From: AWTP1-18 sp036504515
GTDB lineage: Bacteria; Pseudomonadota; Gammaproteobacteria; Burkholderiales; Rhodocyclaceae
NCBI GenBank assembly: GCA_036504515.1
Contig: DASXVA010000009.1
Coordinates: 1-64,000 of the forward strand
Direction: 5' to 3'
DNA length: 64,000 nt
Shown: piece after piece, positions 1-8,226 of the stretch
Numbering within the stretch: the stretch's first letter is position 1
Layout: the number at the start of each line of letters is the position of its first letter
Notes under the pieces: model-generated
The model's input: the letters and a program-made list of their open reading frames with translations, nothing else
The model's database searches: none
What the model was told of the DNA's origin: nothing
Translations under genes and position numbers: made by a program

Positions 1-1
1 C

Positions 2-2647
2 TACCAGCTGACCAAGGCCCACGGCGTGGCCGAGGTGGCTTCCATCGGCGGCTTCGTCCAAACCTACCAGGTCACCGTCGATCCGGTGAAGCTGCGGGCC
101 TACGGCATTCCCCTGGCCAAGGTGTCCCAGGCCATCCGCGACTCCAACCGCGATGTTGGCGGCCGGGTGGTGGAAATGGCCGAGACTGAATACATGGTGC
201 GCGGCAAGGGCTACCTGCGGGGCGCCGGCGATATTGAGACCCTGGTGGTCAAGAGCGACAAGGGAACACCGGTGCTGATCCGTGACATCGCCCGGGTGGA
301 ACTGGCCCCGGACGAACGGCGCGGCCTGACCGAACTCAACGGCGAAGGCGAAGTGGTGTCCGGCATCGCCATGGCCCGCTACGGCCAGAATGCTTTGGAG
401 GTCATCCACAACCTCAAGGCCAAGATTGCCGAACTCAGTGCAGGCTTGCCGGATGGGGTCAGCATCGAGGCGGTGTATGATCGATCTGATCTGATCCACC
501 GGGCTATCGAAACCCTCAAGCACACCCTGCTGGAGGAAAGTCTTATCGTCGCCCTGGTCTGCGTGGTCTTCCTGATGCACTTCCGCAGCGCTCTGGTGGC
601 AATCCTGATGCTGCCGGTCGGGGTGTTGATTGCCTTCATCGCCATGCGACTGCTGGGCATGAACTCCAATCTAATGAGCCTGGGCGGCATCGCCATCGCC
701 ATTGGCGCCATGGTGGATGCAGCCATCGTCATGATCGAGAACGCCCATAAACATCTGGAGCGATTGCCCGAGGATCACAGCAACGCCGACCGGATCGAGG
801 CCATGATTGCTGCCTGCAAGGAAGTGGGACCAGCGCTGTTCTTCTCCCTGCTCATCATCACGGTTTCCTTCCTGCCGGTGTTCACCCTGGAGTCCCAGGA
901 AGGCCGCATGTTCTCGCCGCTGGCCTTCACCAAGACCTTCTCCATGGCCGGGGCAGCCTTGCTCTCGGTGACGCTGGTACCGGTGCTGATGATGCTGTTC
1001 ATTCGCGGCAAGATCATGCCGGAAGCCAAGAACCCGGTGAACCGCTTCCTGATCTGGATCTATCGGCCCATCATCGCCGCCGTCATGCGTCGCAAGAAGG
1101 CCACCATTGCCTTGGCGCTGCTGGCCCTGGCGGTGTCGATCTATCCCGCATCGAAGCTGGGCAGTGAGTTCATGCCAACCTTGAACGAGGGCACCTTGCT
1201 CTACATGCCGGCCAGCCTGCCCGGGATGTCCATCACCAAGGCAGCAGAGTTGGTGCAGACCCAGAACAAGATCATCAAGAGCTTCCCCGAGGTGAGTTCG
1301 GTCTGGGGCAAGGCTGGTCGGGCTAATACTGCCACCGATCCGGCGCCGACCGAAATGTTCGAAACTGTGATCAATCTGAAGCCGGAAGCCGAATGGCGCC
1401 CCGGCATGACCACAGACAAGCTGATTGCTGAAATGGATAAGGCTCTGCAATTCCCCGGTGTTTCCAATGCCTGGACCATGCCGATCAAGGCCCGCCTCGA
1501 TATGCTTGCCACCGGTATCCGTACCCCCATTGGCATCAAGGTGTTCGGCAAAAACCTGGAAGAAATGGAGAAATTGGCCAAGGAAATAGAAGCCGTGGTC
1601 AAGACTGTGCCGGGCACGACCTCAGCCTTTGCCGAGCGCATCACCGGCGGCTATTACCTCAACATCGAGCCGGACCGGATACAACTGGCCCGCTACGGCC
1701 TGGCCGTTGGTGACCTACAGGACGTGATCGGCACCGCCCTGGGTGGCGAGATGGTGACCACCACGGTCGAAGGGCGCGAACGTTTTGGTGTAACGGTGCG
1801 CTATCCGAGGGAACTCCGTTCAGATCCCCAGCAGATTGCCCGGGAGGTGCTTGTGCCGACCATGGACGGCGCCATGATTCCCCTGGGCCAGGTGGCCAAG
1901 GTCGAAGTAGCCAAGGGCACGCCGGGTATCCGTACTGAGAATGCCTTGCTCTCTGCCTACATCTTTGTGGACATCCGGGATCGGGACATCGGCGGCTATG
2001 TAGCCGATGCCAAAAAGGCAGTCGCAGAGCAGGTGAAGTTCCCCCCGGGCTACTACGCCACCTGGAGCGGCCAGTTCGAGTACATGGAACGGGCCATCGA
2101 GAAGATGAAGATCGTCATTCCCGTGACCCTGCTGACCATCTTCCTGCTGCTCTATCTGAACTTCAAACGCCTGACCGAAACCCTGATCGTGATGCTGTCC
2201 GTTCCCTTTGCCCTGGTCGGCGGCGTATGGTTGATGTGGCTGCTGGGCTACAACGTTTCCGTAGCGGTGGCTGTCGGCTTCATCGCCCTGGCCGGGGTCG
2301 CAGCGGAAACTGGGGTGGTCATGCTGATCTATCTGGACCATGCCTGGGAGGAAGTGAAAGCCAAATGCCGGGAGTCCGGACGAACCCCGACCGCGACCGA
2401 TCTGTATGCGGCAGTGATGGAGGGTGCCGTGGAACGGGTACGGCCGAAGATGATGACCGTGGTGGCCATCATGGCGGGTCTGTTGCCCATCATGTGGGGC
2501 AGTGGTACTGGTTCCGAAGTAATGAGCCGTATTGCAGCTCCCATGGTGGGCGGCATGATCTCCTCTACCGTACTGACGTTGGCGGTTATTCCTGCTATCT
2601 ACGCCCTGGTGAAGCAGTGGCGCCTCGAACGAAATCTGGAAAAGTAG
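2..2647 (+). CDS. cusA: CusA/CzcA-family heavy-metal efflux RND pump, 5' partial
   Basis: Inner-membrane proton-driven pump that, with a periplasmic adaptor and an outer-membrane channel, exports Cu(I)/Ag(I) or related cations. The reading frame runs open from base 2, giving 881 residues; full-length members have about 1,040, so roughly 160 N-terminal residues lie outside the window. Visible are the first periplasmic porter region, the TM4 segment with the acidic stretch GAMVDAAIVMIEN typical of the metal (HME) branch, the second porter half, and the final TM bundle (GVAAETGVVML, then RPKMMTVVAIMAGLLPI). The next genes encode a Met-rich periplasmic protein and a copper-type ATPase, favouring Cu/Ag over Co/Zn/Cd as substrate. 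The substrate is inferred from context rather than from a diagnostic residue. Confidence 0.93.
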   Translation, partial: YQLTKAHGVAEVASIGGFVQTYQVTVDPVKLRAYGIPLAKVSQAIRDSNRDVGGRVVEMAETEYMVRGKGYLRGAGDIETLVVKSDKGTPVLIRDIARVELAPDERRGLTELNGEGEVVSGIAMARYGQNALEVIHNLKAKIAELSAGLPDGVSIEAVYDRSDLIHRAIETLKHTLLEESLIVALVCVVFLMHFRSALVAILMLPVGVLIAFIAMRLLGMNSNLMSLGGIAIAIGAMVDAAIVMIENAHKHLERLPEDHSNADRIEAMIAACKEVGPALFFSLLIITVSFLPVFTLESQEGRMFSPLAFTKTFSMAGAALLSVTLVPVLMMLFIRGKIMPEAKNPVNRFLIWIYRPIIAAVMRRKKATIALALLALAVSIYPASKLGSEFMPTLNEGTLLYMPASLPGMSITKAAELVQTQNKIIKSFPEVSSVWGKAGRANTATDPAPTEMFETVINLKPEAEWRPGMTTDKLIAEMDKALQFPGVSNAWTMPIKARLDMLATGIRTPIGIKVFGKNLEEMEKLAKEIEAVVKTVPGTTSAFAERITGGYYLNIEPDRIQLARYGLAVGDLQDVIGTALGGEMVTTTVEGRERFGVTVRYPRELRSDPQQIAREVLVPTMDGAMIPLGQVAKVEVAKGTPGIRTENALLSAYIFVDIRDRDIGGYVADAKKAVAEQVKFPPGYYATWSGQFEYMERAIEKMKIVIPVTLLTIFLLLYLNFKRLTETLIVMLSVPFALVGGVWLMWLLGYNVSVAVAVGFIALAGVAAETGVVMLIYLDHAWEEVKAKCRESGRTPTATDLYAAVMEGAVERVRPKMMTVVAIMAGLLPIMWGSGTGSEVMSRIAAPMVGGMISSTVLTLAVIPAIYALVKQWRLERNLEK

Positions 2648-2723
2648 CCTGTAGCGCATGTCTTACCGCCCCAGTCTTACCCAAGCCGCGGGGCCGGCTG
2701 TACTTAACCGAAGGAGATGCATC

Positions 2724-3227
2724 ATGAAAACAAAGTTCTCAGTTCTGGCCGCAATGGCCCTTTCCCTGGCCCTTTCTGCTCCGGTGTTTGCGAACGACGA
2801 GCATCACCCCGAGAAACAAGCAGAAGCCCAAAGTGTTGCCCCTGCGAAACCTGCTGCACCGGCGGCAAAAGCCACTGGGAATACAGTCAAAGCCATGCAG
2901 GGCAATGTCGCCAAAATGCAGAAGCAGCTTCAGAAAATTGCCAAAGCCAAGACTGACGATGAGCGTCAGAAGCTGATGGCCGAACACATGAAGACCATGC
3001 ACGAGAACATGATGATGGCCAAGGGCATGATGGATGGCATGGAGTCCTGTTCGATGATGGACGGCATGATGAGCGGTAAAGGGGGGATGGGCATGAGGGG
3101 GACTGAGAAGCCCGCAGCTGGCGCTGACGACCGCATGAACCGTATGGAAAAGCGGATGGACATGATGGAGCACATGATGAAGGACGGTGATTCCTCCGGC
3201 ATGTCTCCTGGCATGGGAAAACCCTAA
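2724..3227 (+). CDS. Met/His-rich periplasmic protein of the copper island
   Basis: A 167-residue secreted protein of no family I can name. Start chosen at ATG 2724, preceded by the ribosome site AAGGAG at 2711. A Sec signal peptide ends near APVFA, followed by an Asp/His/Glu segment, an Ala/Pro/Lys linker and a helical charged region. The C-terminal half is very rich in methionine (runs such as HENMMMAKGMMDGME and MMDGMMSGKGGMGM). Clustered Met, His and Cys are typical soft-metal ligands, so periplasmic Cu(I)/Ag(I) binding or delivery to the adjacent RND pump is a reasonable inference, comparable in role but not in sequence to CusF. It lies 76 bp after cusA in the same direction. Confidence 0.8.
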   Translation: MKTKFSVLAAMALSLALSAPVFANDEHHPEKQAEAQSVAPAKPAAPAAKATGNTVKAMQGNVAKMQKQLQKIAKAKTDDERQKLMAEHMKTMHENMMMAKGMMDGMESCSMMDGMMSGKGGMGMRGTEKPAAGADDRMNRMEKRMDMMEHMMKDGDSSGMSPGMGKP

Positions 3228-3250
3228 TTTCCCGCAACGTGGCGAACGCC

Positions 3251-4024
3251 ATGGATCGTTCCGGAAACTCTGGTAGCTCGGCTGACTCCCTCCAGGTACC
3301 AGCGACCTGCATCCATTGTGGAACCAGTTCTCCGGAACGATTGTTTCAGCGGCAAGGGAAATCCCACGCCTGCGAGGGCTGCCTGCTGGATCGACATCCG
3401 GCCACGCTGGATATTGATACTGATGGTCTCTACGCACGATTTGTGGAAGCCCTGACCGAAACCCTCGACATTCGGGAAAAGGAAATCGGTCTGCATTCCC
3501 GTCGTGCGGCCTGCCATACCCAGGTGCTGGCAAAGCACTTGATCAAGGATTCTGAACACTTAAGGCAGGTGTATTGGGGAGCCTTGCTGCACGACATCGG
3601 CAAGATCGGCATCCCCGACCATATCCTGCTCAAGCAGGGACAGTTAGATGAACCGGAATGGGTAGTGATGCGGACTCACGTGGATATGGGATTCCACATC
3701 GTCAGCCAGCTTCCCGACCTTGTCATGGCAGCCGAACTGGTGCGTTGCCACGAAGAGCGCTATGACGGATCCGGCTATCCCAGGGGGCTACAAGGTGACC
3801 AGATACCCATGGAGGCCAGGCTCTTCGCCATCATCGACACGCTGGATGCCATGACTTCGGACCGAAGCTATCGCAAGGCAATGTCCTTTGATGTGGCCAA
3901 GACGGAAATTGTTCGCATGGCCGGCAGCCAGTTTGATCCTGTCGCAGTTGAGGTATTCCTTGCAGAGGAGAAGACCTTGCGCGAAATGGTGCAGATGAAA
4001 TGCAATTTGGAACGTCCTGCTTGA
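3251..4024 (+). CDS. HD-GYP domain phosphodiesterase with N-terminal Cys pairs
   Basis: Probable cyclic di-GMP phosphodiesterase. The HD-GYP signature is intact: HDIGKIGIPD followed by HEERYDGSGYPRGL and later DTLDAMTSDR. Residues near the N-terminus carry two Cys pairs (CIHC and CEGC) about 25 residues apart, which could form a small zinc-type or copper-sensing module. There is no receiver domain and no membrane segment. Start is either ATG 3251 or an in-frame GTG 12 bp upstream; neither has a clear ribosome site. Its position between the Met-rich protein and the P-type ATPase suggests it is co-transcribed with metal resistance genes, which is unusual for a second-messenger enzyme. Enzymatic activity is inferred from motifs. 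Confidence 0.85.
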   Translation: MDRSGNSGSSADSLQVPATCIHCGTSSPERLFQRQGKSHACEGCLLDRHPATLDIDTDGLYARFVEALTETLDIREKEIGLHSRRAACHTQVLAKHLIKDSEHLRQVYWGALLHDIGKIGIPDHILLKQGQLDEPEWVVMRTHVDMGFHIVSQLPDLVMAAELVRCHEERYDGSGYPRGLQGDQIPMEARLFAIIDTLDAMTSDRSYRKAMSFDVAKTEIVRMAGSQFDPVAVEVFLAEEKTLREMVQMKCNLERPA

Positions 4025-4053
4025 CCTGATGTGAGCTTTTGAAAGGAATCCGT

Positions 4054-6318
4054 ATGGCCAGCATTGATCCTGTTTGCGGGATGACCGTAAAACCCGAGTC
4101 ACCCCATGCATCCGATTTAGAAGGCGTTCATTACCGGTTTTGTAGTGCGAAATGCAAAACGAAGTTCGATGCGGACCCGCAGCACTACCTGCACCCCGCA
4201 CCGGTGCCGGAAGCCGCGGCGGGAACCGAATACGTTTGCCCGATGCACCCTGAGGTGCGCCAGATCGGCCCTGGCTCCTGCCCCAAGTGCGGCATGGCGC
4301 TGGAGCCGGTGATCCCCGAACTGGAAAACGATGAAGAGAACGCCGAATACCGGGATTTCCGGCGCCGGTTCTGGACCAGTCTGCCACTGACCATCATTGT
4401 GGTGGTCCTGGCCATGGCCGGCCACAAGCTGGAAGGCTTGCCACCAAGCCTCAGGACCTGGGGAGAACTGCTCCTGAGCGCACCCATCGTACTCTGGGCC
4501 GGGGGACCGTTCTTTATCCGGGGCTGGCAGTCTCTTAAGCTGCGTAGTCCGAACATGTGGACATTGATCAGTCTGGGCACTGGCGCCGCGTTTATCTATA
4601 GCGTTGTGGCGGCCTTGGCCCCTGGACTGTTCCCGGATTCCTTTCAGGCCCACGGCCGCATCGGTGTCTATTTCGAAGCGGCGGCGGTGATTATTTCCCT
4701 CACCTTGCTGGGGCAGATGTTGGAGTTGCGGGCCCGTTCCCAAACCTCGGCAGCGATCAAGTCATTGCTCGGCCTGGCGCCCAAGACGGCGCGGCGCATC
4801 AAGGCCGACGGCAGCGAAGAGGATGTGCCGCTGACCCACGTCCATGTCGGTGACACCCTGCGGGTCCGCCCGGGGGAGAAGGTGCCGGTGGACGGTGAGG
4901 TGATCGAGGGCATCAGCGCGGTGGATGAGTCCATGCTGACCGGCGAACCGCTGCCGGTGACCAAGCGGCCCCAGGACAAGGTGATCGGCGCCACTATGAA
5001 TACCTCCGGCAGTCTGGTGATCCGCTCGGAAAAGGTCGGTTCCCAGACCGTGCTGGCACAAATTGTCCAGATGGTGGCCCAGGCCCAGCGTTCCAAGGCC
5101 CCCATGCAGCGCCTGGCTGACGTGGTTGCCGGTTACTTCGTGGTGGCGGTGGTCGGCGTTGCGCTGCTGAGCTTCTTCGCCTGGGGCCTGTTCGGTGGTG
5201 AGCAGGGCTGGGTCTTCGGTCTGATCAACGGCGTGTCGGTGCTCATCATTGCCTGCCCCTGCGCTCTGGGGCTGGCGACTCCCATGTCCATCATGGTCGC
5301 TACTGGCAAGGCGGCGACCCAGGGCATCCTGTTCCGGGATGCGGCGGCCATTGAGCGCTTGCGGGAAATCGACACCCTGATCGTGGACAAGACCGGCACC
5401 CTGACCGAGGGTAAGCCGACGTTTGAACGTGTAGTGGCAGCAGCTGGTGTTGCCGAGGATGAAGTGCTTCGCCTGGCTGGCAGTTTGGACCAGGGCAGCG
5501 AACATCCCCTGGCCGATGCGATTGTCAGCGCCGCTCGGGGAAAAGGGCTACAACTGGACAAGGCTGATGGTTTTGAATCTGCCAGCGGTATCGGCGTACG
5601 CGGTACCGTTGCCGGACGCAAGCTTGCCCTGGGTAACGGCACGCTGATGGCCCAGGATGGCGTGGATGTTTCTGCTTTGGCCAGCCAAGCCGAGGAACTG
5701 CGCCAGAGCGGCGCCAGCGTCATGCATCTGGCAGCCGACGGGCAACTGCTGGGCCTGCTGGCAGTCTCCGACCCGATCAAGGCAAGCACCATGGAAGCCT
5801 TGGCAACCCTGCGCCAGGCGGGATTGCGCGTCATCATGGCGACCGGCGATGGCAGCACTACCGCCAAGGCAGTGGGTGCACGCTTAGGTATTGACGAGGT
5901 TCATGGTGAGGTCAAACCGGCTGACAAATTGGCCCTGGTTGAGCGTTTGCAGAAGGAAGGGCGAATTGTTGCCATGGCTGGCGATGGCATTAACGATGCG
6001 CCTGCCCTGGCCAAGGCGGATGTAGGAATCGCCATGGGTACAGGAACCGATGTCGCCATGAACAGCGCCCAGGTGACCCTGGTCAAGGGCGACCTACGGG
6101 GTATCGCCCGGGCGCGGATGCTGTCTTCCGCCACCGTTGGCAATATGCGGCAGAACCTGGCCTTTGCATTTCTCTACAACGCCTTGGGTGTGCCCATTGC
6201 CGCCGGGATTCTTTACCCCACCTTCGGCTTGGTTCTTTCGCCAGTCATTGCGGCGGCGGCCATGAGCTTGTCTTCCGTCAGCGTGGTTGGCAATGCCTTG
6301 AGGCTACGGAGTTCTTAA
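4054..6318 (+). CDS. copA: Cu(I)/Ag(I)-type P1B ATPase with YHS and HMBD N-terminus
   Basis: Inner-membrane ATP-driven exporter of monovalent copper or silver, 754 residues. The N-terminus holds a YHS domain (DPVCGM, then FCSAKC) and a heavy-metal-binding domain (YVCPMHPEV, CPKCGMALEP) instead of a classical CxxC HMA domain. The core has the TGEPLPV actuator motif, the CPC transport site in CPCALGLATP, the phosphorylation site DKTGTLTEG, the HP of the nucleotide domain (SEHPLADAI) and the hinge GDGINDAPALAKAD. ATG 4054 is chosen because AAAGGA precedes it; an in-frame TTG at 4039 lacks support. It starts 29 bp after the HD-GYP gene. Copper rather than zinc is indicated by CPC and by the YHS/HMBD arrangement. 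Confidence 0.93.
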   Translation: MASIDPVCGMTVKPESPHASDLEGVHYRFCSAKCKTKFDADPQHYLHPAPVPEAAAGTEYVCPMHPEVRQIGPGSCPKCGMALEPVIPELENDEENAEYRDFRRRFWTSLPLTIIVVVLAMAGHKLEGLPPSLRTWGELLLSAPIVLWAGGPFFIRGWQSLKLRSPNMWTLISLGTGAAFIYSVVAALAPGLFPDSFQAHGRIGVYFEAAAVIISLTLLGQMLELRARSQTSAAIKSLLGLAPKTARRIKADGSEEDVPLTHVHVGDTLRVRPGEKVPVDGEVIEGISAVDESMLTGEPLPVTKRPQDKVIGATMNTSGSLVIRSEKVGSQTVLAQIVQMVAQAQRSKAPMQRLADVVAGYFVVAVVGVALLSFFAWGLFGGEQGWVFGLINGVSVLIIACPCALGLATPMSIMVATGKAATQGILFRDAAAIERLREIDTLIVDKTGTLTEGKPTFERVVAAAGVAEDEVLRLAGSLDQGSEHPLADAIVSAARGKGLQLDKADGFESASGIGVRGTVAGRKLALGNGTLMAQDGVDVSALASQAEELRQSGASVMHLAADGQLLGLLAVSDPIKASTMEALATLRQAGLRVIMATGDGSTTAKAVGARLGIDEVHGEVKPADKLALVERLQKEGRIVAMAGDGINDAPALAKADVGIAMGTGTDVAMNSAQVTLVKGDLRGIARARMLSSATVGNMRQNLAFAFLYNALGVPIAAGILYPTFGLVLSPVIAAAAMSLSSVSVVGNALRLRSS

Positions 6319-6321
6319 ACC

Positions 6322-6335
6322 TGACAGAAATGTAA
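6322..6335 (+). promoter_or_regulatory. Possible CopR/CusR-type metal box
   Basis: TGACAGAAATGTAA is an imperfect dyad (TTACA-n4-TGTAA with one mismatch in the left arm) just after the ATPase stop codon and about 100 bp before the next start. Short dyads of this form resemble binding sites of copper-responsive OmpR-type regulators. No regulator gene is present in the window, so this is a weak assignment. A separate short hairpin (CTATCCGG / CCGGATAG, 6381-6401) lies between it and the next start codon. Confidence 0.3.
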
Positions 6336-6438
6336 TCCAACGGTCATGTCTTTGACGGCTGGGGCGGAGCAGACTGCCCTCTATCCGGAGTCACCGGATA
6401 GGTTGCAAGCCTTCCAATTACCAGTCAGGAGAATCACC

Positions 6439-6693
6439 ATGAAAATTCAAGCCATTCTTCCCGCCGTCCTGTTCGCTGCTGTTTCCTCCCTGTCCTTCGC
6501 TGTTCACGCCGAAGATGCGGCTCCTACCGACAAGATGAAGCCCCATTCCCACATGGAAGAAAAGACCGGCGTGGCGTCCAAAGCCAAGGCCAAGGCACCG
6601 GAAGCGGCTGCTGAAGAGAAGTCCGAAAAGGCTGAAAAGCCCAAGGCCGAAGGCAAGAAGAACAAGCATCTTCATCCCCGCGACGGCAAGTAA
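6439..6693 (+). CDS. Small secreted Lys/Ala/Glu-rich protein
   Basis: 84 residues, not assignable to a named family. ATG 6439 follows the ribosome site AGGAGA. A Sec signal peptide (MKIQAILPAVLF..., cleavage near AVHA-ED) is followed by a short HSHMEEK segment and a low-complexity Lys/Ala/Glu region rich in KA and EK dipeptides, ending HLHPRDGK. The mature chain looks disordered. The two His-containing ends could bind metal. Its presence between the copper ATPase and the YHS protein suggests an accessory role in periplasmic metal handling, by context only. Confidence 0.7.
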   Translation: MKIQAILPAVLFAAVSSLSFAVHAEDAAPTDKMKPHSHMEEKTGVASKAKAKAPEAAAEEKSEKAEKPKAEGKKNKHLHPRDGK

Positions 6694-6768
6694 GAGGGTC
6701 ATCTTCCGCAGGCGGTCGAATAACGCCAGCCTGCGGGTTGATGCACAGCATTATTCAAGGGAGTTGCC

Positions 6769-7272
6769 ATGAAGACCCAAGTCAGCACAAGTCGGGATCC
6801 TGTTTGCGGCATGGATATTCCTGTTAATGAAACCCATCCCTCAACAACTTATCGGGGATTGGTCTTTCACTTTTGCTCAAACCAGTGTCTTGAGCGTTTC
6901 GAAGGAAGCCCGGAGCTTTATACCGGAGGACAGCGGACCGCTGATATTCATCCCATGCCGAAACAGCGGCGGTTGCGTGTGGTCTCCACCGATGCCGCAG
7001 CCTTGGATCGAGCCTGCCAGAAAATCCGTGAAATGATGGGAATTACCTCGGTGGTCGCGGAGAAAGGCGACCTGCTGCTGGAGTACGACCTGCGACAGGC
7101 AACCCTGGTGCAGATTGAGCGGGTTGCTGCTGCTGAAGGGGTGGTATTCAAAGGAGGCCTGCACGGTTTCCGCCGCAGTCTCTGGAAATTCAAGGAAAGC
7201 AACGAAGTGAGCAATGCTGCCCTTGCCGGGACCGGTGCCTGCTGCAATCATCCCCCGGCACGCACTAAATAA
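6769..7272 (+). CDS. YHS-domain metal-binding protein
   Basis: 167 residues, cytoplasmic (no signal peptide). Residues 8-50 form a YHS domain (DPVCGMDIPV, then FHFCSNQCLERFEGSPELY), the same module found at the N-terminus of the neighbouring ATPase. The middle (about 65-135) has the alternating pattern of an HMA-like ferredoxin fold but without a CxxC. The C-terminus ends with CCNHPP, another possible ligand cluster. A cytoplasmic Cu/Ag chaperone or buffer for the ATPase is the likely role. ATG 6769 follows AAGGGAG. It is the sixth consecutive same-strand gene of the island. Confidence 0.82.
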   Translation: MKTQVSTSRDPVCGMDIPVNETHPSTTYRGLVFHFCSNQCLERFEGSPELYTGGQRTADIHPMPKQRRLRVVSTDAAALDRACQKIREMMGITSVVAEKGDLLLEYDLRQATLVQIERVAAAEGVVFKGGLHGFRRSLWKFKESNEVSNAALAGTGACCNHPPARTK

Positions 7273-7301
7273 ATGATGGGCCCTTATTGAGGGGGGATGT
7301 C

Positions 7302-7562
7302 ATGGCAAATGATTCCGACAAAGTACGTGACTCTGGTCAGGATCATGACCATCAGCATGAGCGGCGCATTGCATGGGGCTGGTGGTTCTTCGCCGCCGTC
7401 GCTCTGTTCTATCTGCTCTCGGAACACCGGGCTCATTTCTTCGGCGTGCTGCCTTACCTCTTTCTGTTTGCTTGCCCATTAATGCACCGTTTTATGCACC
7501 ACGGTCACCATGGCAGCCATAGGCACCCTGAGCAGGGTAAAGATGGGGAGGATCTGAAGTGA
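7302..7562 (+). CDS. DUF2933 small membrane protein
   Basis: 86 residues. One or two hydrophobic helices (WGWWFFAAVALFYLLSEH, then FGVLPYLFLFACPLMH) are flanked by a charged His-rich N-terminus and a C-terminus dense in histidine (HRFMHHGHHGSHRH). This is the architecture of DUF2933 proteins found in copper and heavy-metal clusters. ATG 7302 is preceded by a G-rich ribosome site (GGGGGG at 7291). It overlaps the next gene by four bases (GTGA), indicating translational coupling. Metal binding by the His tail is inferred. Confidence 0.8.
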   Translation: MANDSDKVRDSGQDHDHQHERRIAWGWWFFAAVALFYLLSEHRAHFFGVLPYLFLFACPLMHRFMHHGHHGSHRHPEQGKDGEDLK

Positions 7563-8188
7563 ACCATGACGATAGCGGCTATGGCCTGTGGTCTTTGGTG
7601 ATCATCAATTCGATCTTTTTCATCCTGTTTGCCGCCAGTTTCTTCAAACCCAGCTCCCGCCGAGACTGGCGAACGCTGGGGATGTTCTCAGCGTTCATCG
7701 TGGCGTTGTTCACTGAGATGTACGGCTTTCCCCTGACGATCTATCTGCTGTCAGGTTGGCTGACGGAAAAGTATCCCGAGATTAATTGGCTGTCCCACGA
7801 TGCAGGCCACTTGCCGGAAATGTTGTTTGGCTGGCGGGGAAATCCCCATTTCGGGCCGTTCCATATCCTGTCCAACGTTTTTATCCTCGGCGGCTTCTGG
7901 CTCCTCGCCAAGGCTTGGCCCGTGCTCTACCAAGCTCAGAAGACAGGAAAGCTCGCATCAACAGGGCCCTATGCCCATATTCGTCACCCACAGTACGCAG
8001 CCTTCATTCTGGTGATGGTCGGCTTTCTCTTCCAGTGGCCAACCCTTGTGACCTTGGTACTTTTCCCTATTCTGGTTACCGTCTATGTCCGTCTGGCCCG
8101 GTCGGAGGAAAACCTAGCGCAGGAAGCCTTCGGCGACCAGTATCGGGCTTATAGGGATAAGACTCCCGGTTGGTGGCCGAAGTGGTGA
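7559..8188 (+). CDS. Isoprenylcysteine carboxyl methyltransferase-family membrane protein
   Basis: 209 residues with about five hydrophobic segments. The C-terminal half carries the ICMT/PEMT signature: TGPYAHIRHPQYAAFIL followed by ARSEENLAQEAFGDQYRAY, which in characterised members binds S-adenosylmethionine. The biochemical substrate of bacterial homologues in metal clusters is not established. GTG 7559 overlaps the stop of the DUF2933 gene, so the two are probably translated together. It ends the copper island; the next gene is convergent, 38 bp away. Confidence 0.85.
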   Translation: MNHDDSGYGLWSLVIINSIFFILFAASFFKPSSRRDWRTLGMFSAFIVALFTEMYGFPLTIYLLSGWLTEKYPEINWLSHDAGHLPEMLFGWRGNPHFGPFHILSNVFILGGFWLLAKAWPVLYQAQKTGKLASTGPYAHIRHPQYAAFILVMVGFLFQWPTLVTLVLFPILVTVYVRLARSEENLAQEAFGDQYRAYRDKTPGWWPKW

Positions 8189-8226
8189 CAGTAGTTGGCC
8201 GTTGTCAGTCGTAAATTTTGAAACTT

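Noticed and set aside
671..1450. Minus-strand frames inside cusA
   Set aside because: Low-complexity His/Gly/Gln translations typical of shadow frames.
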